From: Tricholomella constricta
Taxonomy: Eukaryota; Basidiomycota; Agaricomycetes; Agaricales; Lyophyllaceae
Direction: 5' to 3'
Assembly: GCA_013368375.1 (NCBI GenBank)
Contig: JAACJP010000031.1
Location: 372,001-436,000, forward strand
DNA: 64,000 nucleotides
The notes beneath the pieces were generated by a model. It did not search any database. It was not told where the DNA came from and saw only the letters and a list, made by a program, of their open reading frames with translations. This document shows positions 50,510-61,071 of the stretch, in pieces; the first letter of the stretch is position 1, and each line of letters opens with the position of its first letter. Position numbers and translations under genes: made by a program.

Positions 50510-52946
50510 GCCACTGTCTTGGAAGCATCGAGGTCTTCGACACCGAAAGCTCCACAAGCAACAGTAGGAACAACACAAGCAGCCGACAGCATCGGCCCTG
50601 TGCTCACCACGCCTGTAAAAATCGAGGATCGTGTGGATGAAACACACGACGGCGTCAAACCGATTGAGGAAAGGCCTGCGCCTGCTCAAACACTACGGTT
50701 CACGACTGAGACATCACCGCCTGTGATACAAGTCCCTGGGAATGCATCCCGTCGATACCCAATGGCAGACTCGTGGGCAGACAGAGTCGCCCTCCAGCGC
50801 GAGCGGGATCGAGACTTGCAGCAACAGGGTCATTCGGTTTACGATGACCAGGGAGTGATCTTTATCGGACGTCAGCCCGTCGACCAAATGAAGAGCATTT
50901 ATTTCGAGTCGATTGGACAACCTCACGAACAGGATAATAATGTGCAGAGTGCCCCCTACGATGAGCACCTGCAGGGACGTGATCAACAGCAAACATTTGC
51001 TAGAGATCGACCTCCTCATGAGACTCCCGTAGTTCGTACGCATTTTACCAATGCTCGTGGACGCGGTAGGGGAATGAGCGTCGTGAACCCTATATCACGA
51101 AACCCAGGTAGACCAAGTGAAACCCCTGGGCGTGGGTTCTCGATGCCTCCGCAAGTGCGGTCAACTTCCCGAAAGCCTGGAGTCGCTGAAGCCGTGGAAC
51201 AACACCGAGATTCTATGCATGTACATTTGAAAGCGCTGCTAGAAGAACAACTCGGTACACGCCTGCAACTTCCCGAGGGTAGTAAATTGAGGCGATCTGA
51301 CGCGTCCAAAACTATAACTCCATACGCTGGAGGAACCAAGTTTAGCGACCTTGAAAGGTGGCTAACGGACGTGTGCGTTCATTTAGCCGCATGCCAGTAT
51401 GGTGGCGACGAACGCGACCGTGAACGCGTGCTCGTTGTACCAGAGTTTCTCAGAGGAGAAGCTAAGACATGGTACCAGCGCCACGTCGTTCATGTAAACC
51501 GTCGTCAACGCCATTGGACGTTTGAAGACGTCATTCTTGGATTGTATGATCGCTTTGTACAGCCGTCAACAATGCAGGATGCACGAGAGGACTTCTACGA
51601 TGCTACTTATAATGAGAGCATCGGAGTTCAAGGGTTTTATGACGAGCTCATGGACCACGCACAAAATATGGCTGTGTTCCCAGACGAATACACCGTGCGT
51701 GATACCTTCCTGGAAGGTACCCAAAGATATGCTCGTCGCCCTAATTAAGGAAGGTGGATTGTCACCTGAGATAAATACAGTCGATGAGTTTGTCTCCGAG
51801 GCGAAGGCGTATGAGTCTGCCTCTAAGACAGCTGCGCACTACCTTGCTCGAAACTCACGCCGTCGTTCGCGCCGGAATCCCGAAGTAACATCTTCGAGGC
51901 CCCGCGGAGGTGGGCGAATCGGTACCACTTTCATTCGCAAGTCCGCCTTAGCAGGAGGACTACACGCGAGAGTGGTGGCTACGCCACTGCGTGGACGAGG
52001 AGGAAAGGTGGGAGTGCAAGCACGCCCCGACCCGAACTTGGGTGCGCCACCCAATAGACAGTTGGAACGCCCCCAACTGCATTCATCTCCGACACCGAAT
52101 CCGTCACCAGCGGCAGATGTCATCTGCTACAAATGCGGAAAGAAAGGTCATTACTCGAGAGAATGTAAACAGAAACCGTACCCCGTGCGTGCTCAGATAC
52201 GAGCAGCTCGGACCGCAGTTGATGAAGAGGACGATGATTCGGAAATGGATCAGGAGAATGAGGCTGATGACGAGAGTGGACATACCTCTGCTAATGAAGC
52301 GGATAATCCACCTGAGTCGTTGGTAGACAGTGACAGCGATGAACTCATTGAGGTCGATGTCTATGATAATGACTACTACTCCCGAGACAGCGAGACTGAA
52401 GTCCTGAGGGCGATAACGGAATTACTGTTGGATGAAACTCGCCAGGTAAAGATGCGCAAAGTACATCTTCGCGCATCGAAAGTAGCTAAGGCTCGCCCAG
52501 TGCATAAGCGCGACGACAAGGAGTGTTTGGCCACATATGTCAATGTAGGCGGACACGACGCGTGGACGCTATGGGACTCGGGTAGTACAACTACGGGCGT
52601 AACCCTGGCGTTTTCCCAGGTAGCGGGATTGCGCGTGTTCCCGTTGGACGCGCCAATAACGCTGCAATTGGGAACGATTGGAAGTCGCTCGACAGTGAAC
52701 TTTGGGTCTGATGCGTTAGTTAAAACACACGGATCTGAAGAAATGCTGTATGTCGATATAGCAAACTTTGACCGATATGATATGATTATCGGTACACCGT
52801 TTATGCGAAAGCATGGAGTTATCCTTGATTTCGCGACGAATACAGTTGTGGTCAACGGTGTATCAACCGAAGCCACGAAGGTAGACCTCCGGGATACTGA
52901 TGGACGGCTGCGCCGCTATCGTACCACGGATAAACCCCGGGATTGA
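50510..52946 (+). CDS. gypsy-2 gag-protease, 3' part, with a frameshift
   Basis: The gag frame resumes at TVLEASRSS, runs through the capsid-like region (FSDLERWLTDVCVHLAA, FLRGEAKTWYQRHVVHVN, FEDVILGLYDRFVQPS) and ends early at 51748. The homologous sequence continues in another frame from about 51720 (PKDMLVALIKEGGLSP). Comparison with gypsy-1 (TGIPRYLRKEIL) suggests that about two bases were lost around 51717-51725. It goes on with a zinc knuckle (CYKCGKKGHYSREC), an acidic stretch and an aspartic protease (TLWDSGSTTTGV, IIGTPFMRKHG). It ends at UGA 52944-52946. Confidence 0.85.
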
Positions 52947-52955
52947 CTCCCACGA
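52941..52955 (+). promoter_or_regulatory. candidate UGA readthrough site, gypsy-2 gag/pol
   Basis: GAT TGA CTC CCA CGA: the stop and the next three codons align with TGA CTA CCG CGG of gypsy-1, encoding L-P-R in both. The frame is open on both sides. The first ATG of pol comes 49 nt after the stop and is not matched in gypsy-1. Confidence 0.68.
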
Positions 52956-52985
52956 GTCACAGTAGAAGACGTTCCGGAGGAAGAG

Positions 52986-55900
52986 GTGCACAAAATGCAT
53001 AGTCTTCCGTCGGACGCGCCATGTCTACTGATGAGCGAGGAAGAGTATATAGATACTCTTCAGGAGGAGAAAGGGTCAACCGAGTATGAAAAGAAAGCCA
53101 AAACGCACAAAATGCAGCACAAAGAACCCAAATCTTCGCAAATCGATAATTTGGATAGCACTGAGGAGAAGGTGAAATTACCGGAACCACAAGTGTCACC
53201 ACAAGCGGCGCAGGAGAAACCCAAGCGAACATTTTGGGATCGACCTGTACCACATCCGCACGTCGATTGGGCGTACGATCCTCGAATGCCATTTGAATGG
53301 AACGAGGTAATTGCGTCCATGCGTGCATATACGCGAGTCCAAGCGCCTCAAGGCGAGATATATCGCGATGCGCGCCCAGACGAGATATCCGAACCGTCAG
53401 TATACGTCGGGACAATAGCTGGTAGTACTACAGGAAGTACACCACAGTCACGACAAGTACGACTGGAAGTACCAGATGAGACGGAAGAACGGATACAAGC
53501 CCTCCGCGATAGGTATGATAAACCAACCACGGAAGGGAAGCGACGAAAGGATGGGAATACAAAAATCAAAAGTAAACTCACTACTGAAGATTATCCCCGC
53601 CTACGTCAGCAATGGCATGATGAATTCCAAGATATGGTGAACGGAACTCCTAACACGTTACCACCGTGGAGGGAAGTTAACCATGAGATTCATTTAATCG
53701 ATGAGAATGCACGGTATCACTATCACTTACCGCGGTGCCCAAATTCGCTGAGAGAAGAATTCCACGCGAAGATAAACCGCTATGTGGATGCTAAGTGGTG
53801 GGAGCCACGGTCCGTCAGCCAAGCAGCCCCACTACTGTGCATACCGAAGAAAGATGGTTCGCTACGAACTGCACTCGACGCACGTCAACGTAACGATAAC
53901 ACCGTGAAAGACGTGACACCACTACCCGATCAAGAAATTATTCGGGAAGATGTGGCGCGGGCAAAGATTAGATCAAAAATTGATCTAACCGACGCCTATG
54001 AGCAAGTGCGTATACGACCAGAGGATGTACATAAAACAGCCTTTGCAACTATCGCCGGCACCTATGTCAGCAATATAATGCAGATAGGTGACTGCAACGC
54101 ACCTGCCACATTCCAGAGACTCATGACATCAACCTTTCGAGACTTGATTGGTAGATTCATGCATGTCTACCTGGATGATATCTTTATCTTTTCAGAATCG
54201 ATAGAAGAGCATGAGAAACACCTACGAATAGTATTCGAGAGACTCAGAGCTGCTTCTTTGTATCTGAAATGGAAGAAATGCGAATTATACGCTGAACGCG
54301 TTGATTGCCTTGGACACATTATCGACGATCGCGGTATACACCCTGATGTCGATAAACTAAGCCGCATACGCGAATGGCGAACACCACGATCATATAATGA
54401 TATTCAGCGGTTCGTTGGACTAGTAAATTACTTGGGTAACTTCCTACCTGATATTACTGCGTATACGGGACCCCTCATGTCCATGACGCAAAACGGGTTG
54501 CCGTTTCATTGGAGACCGATCCATGATCGGTGTTTTCAAATGATAAAACAAATATGTTGTAGGACACCAGTCATACAGCCTATAGACGTTAAGAATAAAG
54601 ACCCTATATGGCTTATATGCGATGCCTCGAAGACCGGCGTCGGAGCCATGTACGGCCAAGGACCCACTTGGCAGACATGTCGGCCCGCTGGGTTCATGTC
54701 GAAGAAGTTCACGAGCGCTCAGCAAAATTATGCTGTACACGAGCTCGAAACTCTTGCGATTCTAGAAGCCCTATTAAAATGGGAAGATAAATTGGTTGGT
54801 TACAATATCCATGTAATCACAGACCATAAAGCGCTAGAGTTCTTCAAAACTCAAGTAAATCTGTCACCGCGTCAACGACGCTGGAACGATTATATGTCTC
54901 GGTTCACCTTTGACATTACATATGTAAAAGGAGAACTGAACAAAGTAGCTGATTGCTTATCCCGCTACTTTGAAGAAGACGCACCTAATGAGGTGCAGAG
55001 CGTCAACGACTATGTACGCGCTGACGCGCGAATAGATCCAGACGGAGAGGATCTCCCACCTTCACGACTGCAAGAAGTGGCTGAACGAGTTATTGAAATT
55101 CGAGCCATGCAGGACGTGGAAGTGAGGCGTAGTCGCCGCCTCCAGGAACGGCGTGAGGATCGAGAAATCGAAGCCGCCATCCTGGAAGAGTTTCAGCAAC
55201 CTACCGTACAGTCTGAATCCGCGACCGGTCAACAACCGGATGGGGCTAATTCAGAACGCGAACAAACGTTGGGCGAGGCATTGTTTCAACAGCCCGCACC
55301 GGCGCTGCGTCCAGACCTACACCCACGGAATGGCGATGCTTCATTCCTGGAAGTAGTACGGAAAGGTTACAAAACCGATAAATTGTTCACAGTAATAATG
55401 GACAAACCCGGTGAATTCACGCATTTTACACACCGAGATGCGTTAATTTGGACAATGAATCCAGCCGGCGTAGAAGTTCTATGTGTTCCTCGTGATCGTA
55501 AATTGATCACTCAACTCATAGAACAAGCACATACGTCCGTTGGACACTTTGGAGCCCAGCGTACCACGGAATACCTCCGACGCTGGTACTGGTGGCCCAC
55601 CATTACCGCAGAAGTTCGCAAGTTCTGTCAAACTTGTGAGTCATGTCAGCGAGCCAAGGGTTTGAATCAAAAACCTGCTGGCAAAATACATTCGCTACCA
55701 GTGCCCATTAAACCATGGGACTCCATCGGAACGGACTTTATAGGCCCGTTCCCTGAATCAAAAGGCTATAATTACCTGTGGGTTATTATGTGCCGCATGA
55801 CGAGCATGGTGCATTTAATTCCAGTACATACGCGCATGACCGCGTCGGAATTGTCCTGGATATACATGCGCGAGATTGTTCGTCTGCATGGTCTTCCTAG

Positions 55901-56813
55901 TTCCATCGTGAGCGATAGGGACTCGAAGTTCACCTCCAAATGGTGGCGAGAACTTCACAAGATCCTTGGATCGAAACTGCTCATGTCCACATCGTTTCAT
56001 CCTCAAACGGATGGACAGACTGAGCGTGCAAACCGCAGTATCGGACAAATATTCCGTACTGTGGTGCGCCACGACCAGAAAGACTGGGTCGATCGCGTAG
56101 ATATGACCGAGTTCGCACTTAATGCGAGTATATCGGAGACAACCAAATACGCGCCATTCGAACTCAACAGCGGATACATGCCCTCCATGATCAAGGAAAT
56201 TCGCAGTGATAATGTGATTCCTCGGGGTATTCGCCAGTTCGCAGAACAAGCCCTTTCGAATCTCGCGGAAGCCCACGATGCTATTATCGAGGCCCGCGTA
56301 TTCCAAGCGCTGAATGCGAATAAACGCCGGAGTGATGATCCTAAGATTAGCACTGGCGATTTAGTTTACCTATCTACGAAGAACTTAAATCTTCCAAAGG
56401 GTAGAGCACGCAAATTGTGCCCCAAGTTCGTGGGGCCTTATCGTGTCTTGAAGGCAGAGCCAGAAACGTCAAATTATACGTTGGAACTGCCTTCCGCGCT
56501 TCAGCAGCGCCGCTTACACGCGAAGTTTCATGTGTCCGTGCTGAGACCGTATTACGCTACGGAGGACGCACTGTTCCCGAATCGAGCGCACCCAGAGCCT
56601 TACGACTTTGGTGCACCAGACGACCACGAGTGGTTCGTCGAGGAGATTCTGGGACATAGGTGGTCCGAGGGCGCCATTGAATTTCAAGTTCGATGGTCCC
56701 TGGGGGACACTACGTGGGAGCCGCGTGAGCACTGCGAATCCCTGGCAGCTCTCGATAGATACCTCGAGCTCCAGGGGGTGAAGCGTATATCGCAGCTCGC
56801 AAAGCTGCGCTGA
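52986..56813 (+). CDS. gypsy-2 pol: RT, RNase H, integrase, chromodomain
   Basis: 1275 residues from the GTG near 52986; in frame it extends upstream to the gag UGA. RT contains AAPLLCIPKKDGSLRTALD and YLDD at about residue 393. RNase H follows (LICDASKTGVGAM, TDHKALEFF). The integrase has the HHCC region (HTSVGHFG, CQTCESCQ), DFIGPFPES, VSDRDSKFTS and QTDGQTERANRS. A chromodomain (WFVEEILGHRWSEGAIEF...WEPREHCESLAAL) lies at about 1210-1268. All motifs are intact. It differs from gypsy-1 pol across its length but shares every block and the end point before ORF3. It ends at TGA 56811-56813, and ORF3 continues in the same frame. Confidence 0.94.
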   Translation: MHKMHSLPSDAPCLLMSEEEYIDTLQEEKGSTEYEKKAKTHKMQHKEPKSSQIDNLDSTEEKVKLPEPQVSPQAAQEKPKRTFWDRPVPHPHVDWAYDPRMPFEWNEVIASMRAYTRVQAPQGEIYRDARPDEISEPSVYVGTIAGSTTGSTPQSRQVRLEVPDETEERIQALRDRYDKPTTEGKRRKDGNTKIKSKLTTEDYPRLRQQWHDEFQDMVNGTPNTLPPWREVNHEIHLIDENARYHYHLPRCPNSLREEFHAKINRYVDAKWWEPRSVSQAAPLLCIPKKDGSLRTALDARQRNDNTVKDVTPLPDQEIIREDVARAKIRSKIDLTDAYEQVRIRPEDVHKTAFATIAGTYVSNIMQIGDCNAPATFQRLMTSTFRDLIGRFMHVYLDDIFIFSESIEEHEKHLRIVFERLRAASLYLKWKKCELYAERVDCLGHIIDDRGIHPDVDKLSRIREWRTPRSYNDIQRFVGLVNYLGNFLPDITAYTGPLMSMTQNGLPFHWRPIHDRCFQMIKQICCRTPVIQPIDVKNKDPIWLICDASKTGVGAMYGQGPTWQTCRPAGFMSKKFTSAQQNYAVHELETLAILEALLKWEDKLVGYNIHVITDHKALEFFKTQVNLSPRQRRWNDYMSRFTFDITYVKGELNKVADCLSRYFEEDAPNEVQSVNDYVRADARIDPDGEDLPPSRLQEVAERVIEIRAMQDVEVRRSRRLQERREDREIEAAILEEFQQPTVQSESATGQQPDGANSEREQTLGEALFQQPAPALRPDLHPRNGDASFLEVVRKGYKTDKLFTVIMDKPGEFTHFTHRDALIWTMNPAGVEVLCVPRDRKLITQLIEQAHTSVGHFGAQRTTEYLRRWYWWPTITAEVRKFCQTCESCQRAKGLNQKPAGKIHSLPVPIKPWDSIGTDFIGPFPESKGYNYLWVIMCRMTSMVHLIPVHTRMTASELSWIYMREIVRLHGLPSSIVSDRDSKFTSKWWRELHKILGSKLLMSTSFHPQTDGQTERANRSIGQIFRTVVRHDQKDWVDRVDMTEFALNASISETTKYAPFELNSGYMPSMIKEIRSDNVIPRGIRQFAEQALSNLAEAHDAIIEARVFQALNANKRRSDDPKISTGDLVYLSTKNLNLPKGRARKLCPKFVGPYRVLKAEPETSNYTLELPSALQQRRLHAKFHVSVLRPYYATEDALFPNRAHPEPYDFGAPDDHEWFVEEILGHRWSEGAIEFQVRWSLGDTTWEPREHCESLAALDRYLELQGVKRISQLAKLR

Positions 56814-56816
56814 GGT

Positions 56817-59183
56817 GTGGCATGCAATGTGCGCCACACAGCCACAGCGTGGCTGGACTCGATCACTTCGATCGAGTGGAGCTCCGATCGGGGGAGCGAA
56901 AAATTTTCTCTCTGCCCCCTTGTGCACTACCACTATCACCAAAAATCGCACCTAATGTCGTCTGGACAAGAATCCATGAGTTTTCGAGGAAACTCAAGAG
57001 GGGGAGGAACGCGTGGACGCCGCGGTCGCAATAACCGTAGCGCTACGAGTAATTCACCTTGCGTACAACATGCGCAACAAACTACACAACCGCAAAACCA
57101 AGCACAGTCTCCACTGTCGTTTGGATCGATAGCATACCAGCCAACAATGGTACCGAGCTATCAGCCGTTCGAAGGACAGAATCCTTCCAACACAGGCGAG
57201 ACACCTGCTCCTGGACCCGCCGTTGAGCGCCTGCACGCCCCAATGGATGTCGATGGACATGGAGCAGGGCAACTCGAGCCTGGACAGCTGCCTGATGCTA
57301 AGAACAGAAGCGTCGAGATGGGACGCCCCTCACAACAGCGTGGTGGTAACAAACCACACCGCCCAAAGGGGGGTGAACGAGCCGTCGAAGAGAAGGAAGG
57401 AAATCCCTCGAACTCTCACGGAAATACTCGAGGTACGCATGCTGCGCCACGCAACGCACCACATGCTAATATGGGAACGAACCCAGACGGTATATTCAAC
57501 CGCCTCGAGACAGTCGGAGTAGCACCCGACTTTGTAGTCGACTTCATCCATGATGGAATGGCAAGGGTCGTGATAGGACAACTACTCGACACCATTGACC
57601 GCCTTCAACGAGAAGTTGACCAGAAAACTATGGCTAAACGCCACATCACCGAGGAGCTGCAACGCGCGCTACGTAAGCGCCCCGCATCGCCGAACGCGAT
57701 GCCTTATACCGACAAGCGTAGTCGGACGCAGGGTCCTCAGACCGCACCCACATCGGTGCAGTCCACGGCGCCAGCGCAAGGAATAGGATCTGCGCCCACA
57801 AGCGCCGCCAAAGTACCTCTAGTGATCCCCACTATTGAGGTACCCTTTCCTCTTGGTGTACCTCCGCACATTGATGCTGGACGTATTGTACTTACGATAC
57901 GTCAGGCCTTTGTGGTGCCCGAGCAGATGCCCGTCGACGATGTACGATTGGTCGACGCTAGCTCGCCTGCCGATGAACCGATGCAAGAGACTGTAGAGCC
58001 CTCTACCATCGGTACGTTGAAGGAGGAACCAGCAAGCGAAACCGCCGACGAGCGTAGCTTACGAATGAAGCACAACGCCTCAGTCCGCCGCGACCGCCTT
58101 GCTGCAGACCGAGAAGCCAACGAACGCTTGAAGTATAACTTCGAGACATTCGTGGGACGCATTCCAGATACTATTGGCGTACTACACATCAATGGTACTC
58201 CCGAACGCCACAACGCGTTTGGTGGACTACTTCACCGACGCCTGTACTGGTCACCGTACAGTAATACGGTGTTTGCCTCTCAGAGCGCTAGTCGCGCTCT
58301 AGAATGCGAACGTGAACACAAAACCGCATTCAATGCGACAGGCTCACCTTTGTACAAGTGTGCACCTCGTGGGTTCCCTATGTCCCCTCGAGACATCCGC
58401 AATCTGGTTCAGTTCCGTGACGATAACTTCAACATGGATACCGACCGTGTGGAAGCCCACTACCTACTCTGGGACTTCTATCGTATCGCTTCACGATACG
58501 CCGAACCCCACAGAGACCGGACTATGAAGTTTATCCTTCAACGAGAATACTTCGATCCGGCTCACAAACCATCGATACGCGATGACGCTGCGTGGACACG
58601 ACCTGTGTCACCACTGCCCGCTGGAGTATTGTCCACTTCAGCGCGCAACCCTCGAACCCGAGGTGCGGGTTTACCCATACCATCGGTATCGCAAGCCCTG
58701 GACTTCAACGTGTGGGGACAATATATTGTACACCACGGAAGACCAGGCCTAGACAACGTATACAGCGGTCTAGTGATCGACTACAACTTCTCGATCCACT
58801 TCCGCACTGTGGTCGGGTACGCCCTTGGTCGCGCCATAAGCCCTACCCGAGCCGCATCTCGTGTCGCATTCATGCGCCTATACGCCATGATCATTGCTCG
58901 ACCGAACCTCTATCGAGAAGCGGTGGACTCGTGGAATGCCATTCACCCATTGGATCGCATCCCCGACCACTTACCTTCTACGGCAAGCCTTGGTCGCTTA
59001 GCTCTTCCTGAGGAGCATGCCGCCAACTTAACCGAAACGGACGTAATCCGTACGCTTTTAGCCAATCGACTACCTGTCGCTTGGATTGATCACGCCTATC
59101 CCTACGGCCTCCACTACTTGGATGCGCATTATACGGGAACCACAATTGATCGTACACTATACGACAATGTGGACGACGACTGA
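56817..59183 (+). CDS. gypsy-2 ORF3, extra protein downstream of pol
   Basis: 788 codons open in the pol frame, three bases after the pol UGA. A plausible ATG start is 56955 (MSSGQESMSFRGNSRGGG). The N-terminal half is low complexity and basic, with a Gly/Arg start. A helical block (DFIHDGMARVVIGQLLDTID) follows. The C-terminal half (FNVWGQYIVHHGRPGLDN, RVAFMRLYAMII, WIDHAYPYGLHYLDAHYTG) aligns by eye with gypsy-1 ORF3. It ends with TGA CTT at 59181-59186, after which the same frame stays open to TAA at 59601-59603. No signal peptide or membrane span, so not an evident envelope protein. Function unknown. Confidence 0.8.
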   Translation: MACNVRHTATAWLDSITSIEWSSDRGSEKFSLCPLVHYHYHQKSHLMSSGQESMSFRGNSRGGGTRGRRGRNNRSATSNSPCVQHAQQTTQPQNQAQSPLSFGSIAYQPTMVPSYQPFEGQNPSNTGETPAPGPAVERLHAPMDVDGHGAGQLEPGQLPDAKNRSVEMGRPSQQRGGNKPHRPKGGERAVEEKEGNPSNSHGNTRGTHAAPRNAPHANMGTNPDGIFNRLETVGVAPDFVVDFIHDGMARVVIGQLLDTIDRLQREVDQKTMAKRHITEELQRALRKRPASPNAMPYTDKRSRTQGPQTAPTSVQSTAPAQGIGSAPTSAAKVPLVIPTIEVPFPLGVPPHIDAGRIVLTIRQAFVVPEQMPVDDVRLVDASSPADEPMQETVEPSTIGTLKEEPASETADERSLRMKHNASVRRDRLAADREANERLKYNFETFVGRIPDTIGVLHINGTPERHNAFGGLLHRRLYWSPYSNTVFASQSASRALECEREHKTAFNATGSPLYKCAPRGFPMSPRDIRNLVQFRDDNFNMDTDRVEAHYLLWDFYRIASRYAEPHRDRTMKFILQREYFDPAHKPSIRDDAAWTRPVSPLPAGVLSTSARNPRTRGAGLPIPSVSQALDFNVWGQYIVHHGRPGLDNVYSGLVIDYNFSIHFRTVVGYALGRAISPTRAASRVAFMRLYAMIIARPNLYREAVDSWNAIHPLDRIPDHLPSTASLGRLALPEEHAANLTETDVIRTLLANRLPVAWIDHAYPYGLHYLDAHYTGTTIDRTLYDNVDDD

Positions 59184-59603
59184 CTTGTTCGGCTATGTCG
59201 ATACGGGATACCCCCGGCCATTCCTCAATGGGATGGATGGCGACAGCCGACCCGCGATGATATCGCTAGACTCCACGTACTACTCGACTGCGAGAAAGAG
59301 CGAGGACTGGACACTGCGCACGCTCGCGGCCTACACCCTGTAGGATACGACATCACGTCGATGAAATTCATCACCGGACGTGACCGCGAAGCTACTGTAC
59401 TCTACGACGGTGATCTGGTGTTTAACGATACCACTGACCCGCCTGTGCCACCACCTATGGTGGAAGGTCCTCCGCTCCCAATTATCGAGTCCACTACGTC
59501 GCCAGCACCCTCTGCTCCATCTAGTTCATCCGCACCACTGGTCCGTCTACCAGAGGCTAACGCTTCTGATGACCATGCGATGGATGTAGTCGAGAAGGCT
59601 TAA
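59184..59603 (+). other. in-frame extension of gypsy-2 ORF3 after a UGA
   Basis: 139 codons without a stop between the ORF3 UGA and TAA at 59601-59603. The reading includes YGIPPAIPQWDGWRQPTRDD, ARLHVLLDCEKERG, GYDITSMKFITGRDREATV and a Pro/Ser-rich tail. Its mixed, non-repetitive composition looks coding. It may be the original C terminus of ORF3, cut off by a recent stop, or be reached by readthrough. Confidence 0.6.
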
Positions 59604-59757
59604 CGACAACGTCGAGTGTACGCCACAGTCATGGTAGTCGTCGAAATACATACGCAATCACTAATTGAGCGGGAGTTGTATACTCACGCTTTGTACTTAT
59701 AATAATAACCATGCACATCCATCTGCTGAGATCATACATTGATCTCAAAGGGGGGTG

Positions 59758-59991
59758 TGTAACGACGGCGCGTTACAATACGTCTATATTGAGACGCGAC
59801 CTGTTTGGCATTACCTTCTGGTAATGCACGACCATCTTTGTTATGCGTATATAAATGTCCTGTACAGTTTATGCTTAGATAATCCTTTGCACCTTCACCC
59901 TGTACACGTACTTAGCAGAATCCCACAGATTGGTCTAGCTTAACGTGTCTGATGTCTCGCAAGGATCCCCCAACCCCGTACAACCGTTACA
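59758..59991 (+). repeat. gypsy-2 3' LTR
   Basis: 234 bp, one difference from 43085-43318. It is preceded by a G-run (polypurine tract). Confidence 0.95.
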
Positions 59992-60061
59992 CAGCTCAAC
60001 GAGTACTTTGAGATCGTTGATCTTGGACCCATCAACTGGTTTCTTGGAGTCAGCATCACCA
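59992..60061 (+). pseudogene. copia reverse transcriptase, 3' fragment
   Basis: QLNEYFEIVDLGPINWFLG and VSITK continue the RT interrupted by gypsy-2 (LIKKQL at 43084). The copia reading then passes without a frame change into the gag of gypsy-4. Confidence 0.8.
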
Positions 60062-61071
60062 AGTCAGACAACTCGGCCATCCTCGACGCTATCCGAGAAC
60101 TCAAGAACCAACAAAACTCCAACCACACTCCTGCTTCTTTCACCAGCTCTATGCCGCCCCTATCTTCCGATGTTTCAGCTCCTCTTCAAGTACCTACGGC
60201 CCCGGTTCAAGGCGCTGAGGGTTCAGGCGTTCCGAAGGTTCGAGAGCCGCGCATGTATGATGGTACTGTCGCACAGCTGAGTTCCTTCCTTCGCGAAATC
60301 AATAACGCCCTCCACCTTCAATGTCGTTCGCTCCCTACGGACTACGACAAGGTTCTCTACTTCAGCTTCTATCTCAAGGACGGATCCCCGGCATCGTGGT
60401 ACGCTAGTATCGAGAAGACGCGCCCCGAACTCTTCCACGATTTTCGTGGATTTTACCAAGCGTTCGTGGAGCACTTCGATGATACAGATAAACATGCTAC
60501 CGCCCTCGCCAAGGTCCGGAAGCTCAAACAAGAACCTGGATCTGCTGCCAACTATGCGTCTCGCTACCGCGAAATCATTGCCGATCTCAACTTCGACGAA
60601 GATTCCAAGATCGACAATTTCTATCCTGGACTCAAAGAATCGGTCAAGGACGCCATGGTCATCCTCCCTCGTCCCAAGACTTTCGACGATTACGTGAAGA
60701 CTATCATCTCTATCGACAATAGGATTCATCGTCGTCAAACGGAACTCAAGGAACATCGTGGCAAATCATCCAGTTCGACAACTTCAACTCAGCCACGCCA
60801 TCCTCCGGCACCTCCTCACCAGGCCCCGCACGCTTCGTCGTCTTCGTCGTCTTCGGACGTTGTACCAATGGAAGTCGACAGTTTGCGTCGTGGAAAGGTT
60901 AACCCCTCTGAACGTGAGCGCCGTCGCGCTAATAACCTCTGCTTTTATTGTGGTCAAGGTGCGCACTCTATCAATGACTGTCCAAATATGTCCGAGCGCG
61001 CCAAACGCGACATGAGGGCCAGACAAGCAAAGTCTGCGTCCAAGGCTGATCCCAAGTCGGGAAAAGCCTAA
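60062..61071 (+). CDS. gypsy-4 gag, in-frame with upstream copia sequence
   Basis: Open from the copia fragment to TAA at 61069-61071; the first Met is at 60151. It contains a capsid-like region (PRMYDGTVAQLSSFLREI, LYFSFYLKDGSPASWY, FRGFYQAFVEHFDD, YREIIADLNFDEDSK), a Ser-rich linker and a zinc knuckle (CFYCGQGAHSINDC). The part before 60151 reads as a normal gag N-terminal helix, so the original start Met appears to have been lost at the junction with copia. Confidence 0.85.

Larger units (their letters stand above)
43085..59991 (+). mobile_element. gypsy-2: Ty3/gypsy chromodomain element, split by gypsy-3
   Basis: LTRs of 234 bp (43085-43318 and 59758-59991) differ at one site. CAGCT duplications lie at 43080-43084 and 59992-59996 in the copia RT. 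The order is gag 5' part (43433-44142), gypsy-3, gag-protease 3' part (50510-52946), in-frame UGA, pol (52986-56813) and ORF3 (56817-59183 plus an extension to 59603). A G-run (AAAGGGGGGTG) stands before the 3' LTR. It is the same lineage as gypsy-1, with matching gene order, gag/pol UGA context and ORF3. Without gypsy-3 it is about 10.5 kb. A frameshift at about 51720 in gag is the only clear coding defect besides the insertion. Confidence 0.93.
10649..60061 (+). mobile_element. Ty1/copia element, base of the nest, split and decayed
   Basis: The 5' LTR is at 10649-10861, the half-tRNA primer site at 10862-10873, gag-protease at 10866-12458, integrase at 41104-42365 and RT at 42366-43084, resuming at 59992-60061. 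The element is interrupted by the CACTA-like element (TAA at 12459-12461 and 41101-41103) and by gypsy-2 (CAGCT at 43080-43084 and 59992-59996). Removing both restores continuity of the copia protein, apart from a 1-nt shift near 12440. No 3' LTR is seen in the window. Catalytic residues of protease, integrase and RT are altered, so it is inactive. The 5' target GTGGC (10644-10648) cannot be matched because the 3' end is not visible. Confidence 0.85.

Noticed and set aside
51700..51760. Programmed frameshift inside gypsy-2 gag
   Set aside because: The gypsy-1 gag is one frame through the same region, and no slippery heptamer is in register; a small deletion is simpler.
56817..59183. Envelope-like protein in the ORF3 position
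   Set aside because: No signal peptide, membrane span or cleavage motif is visible in either ORF3.
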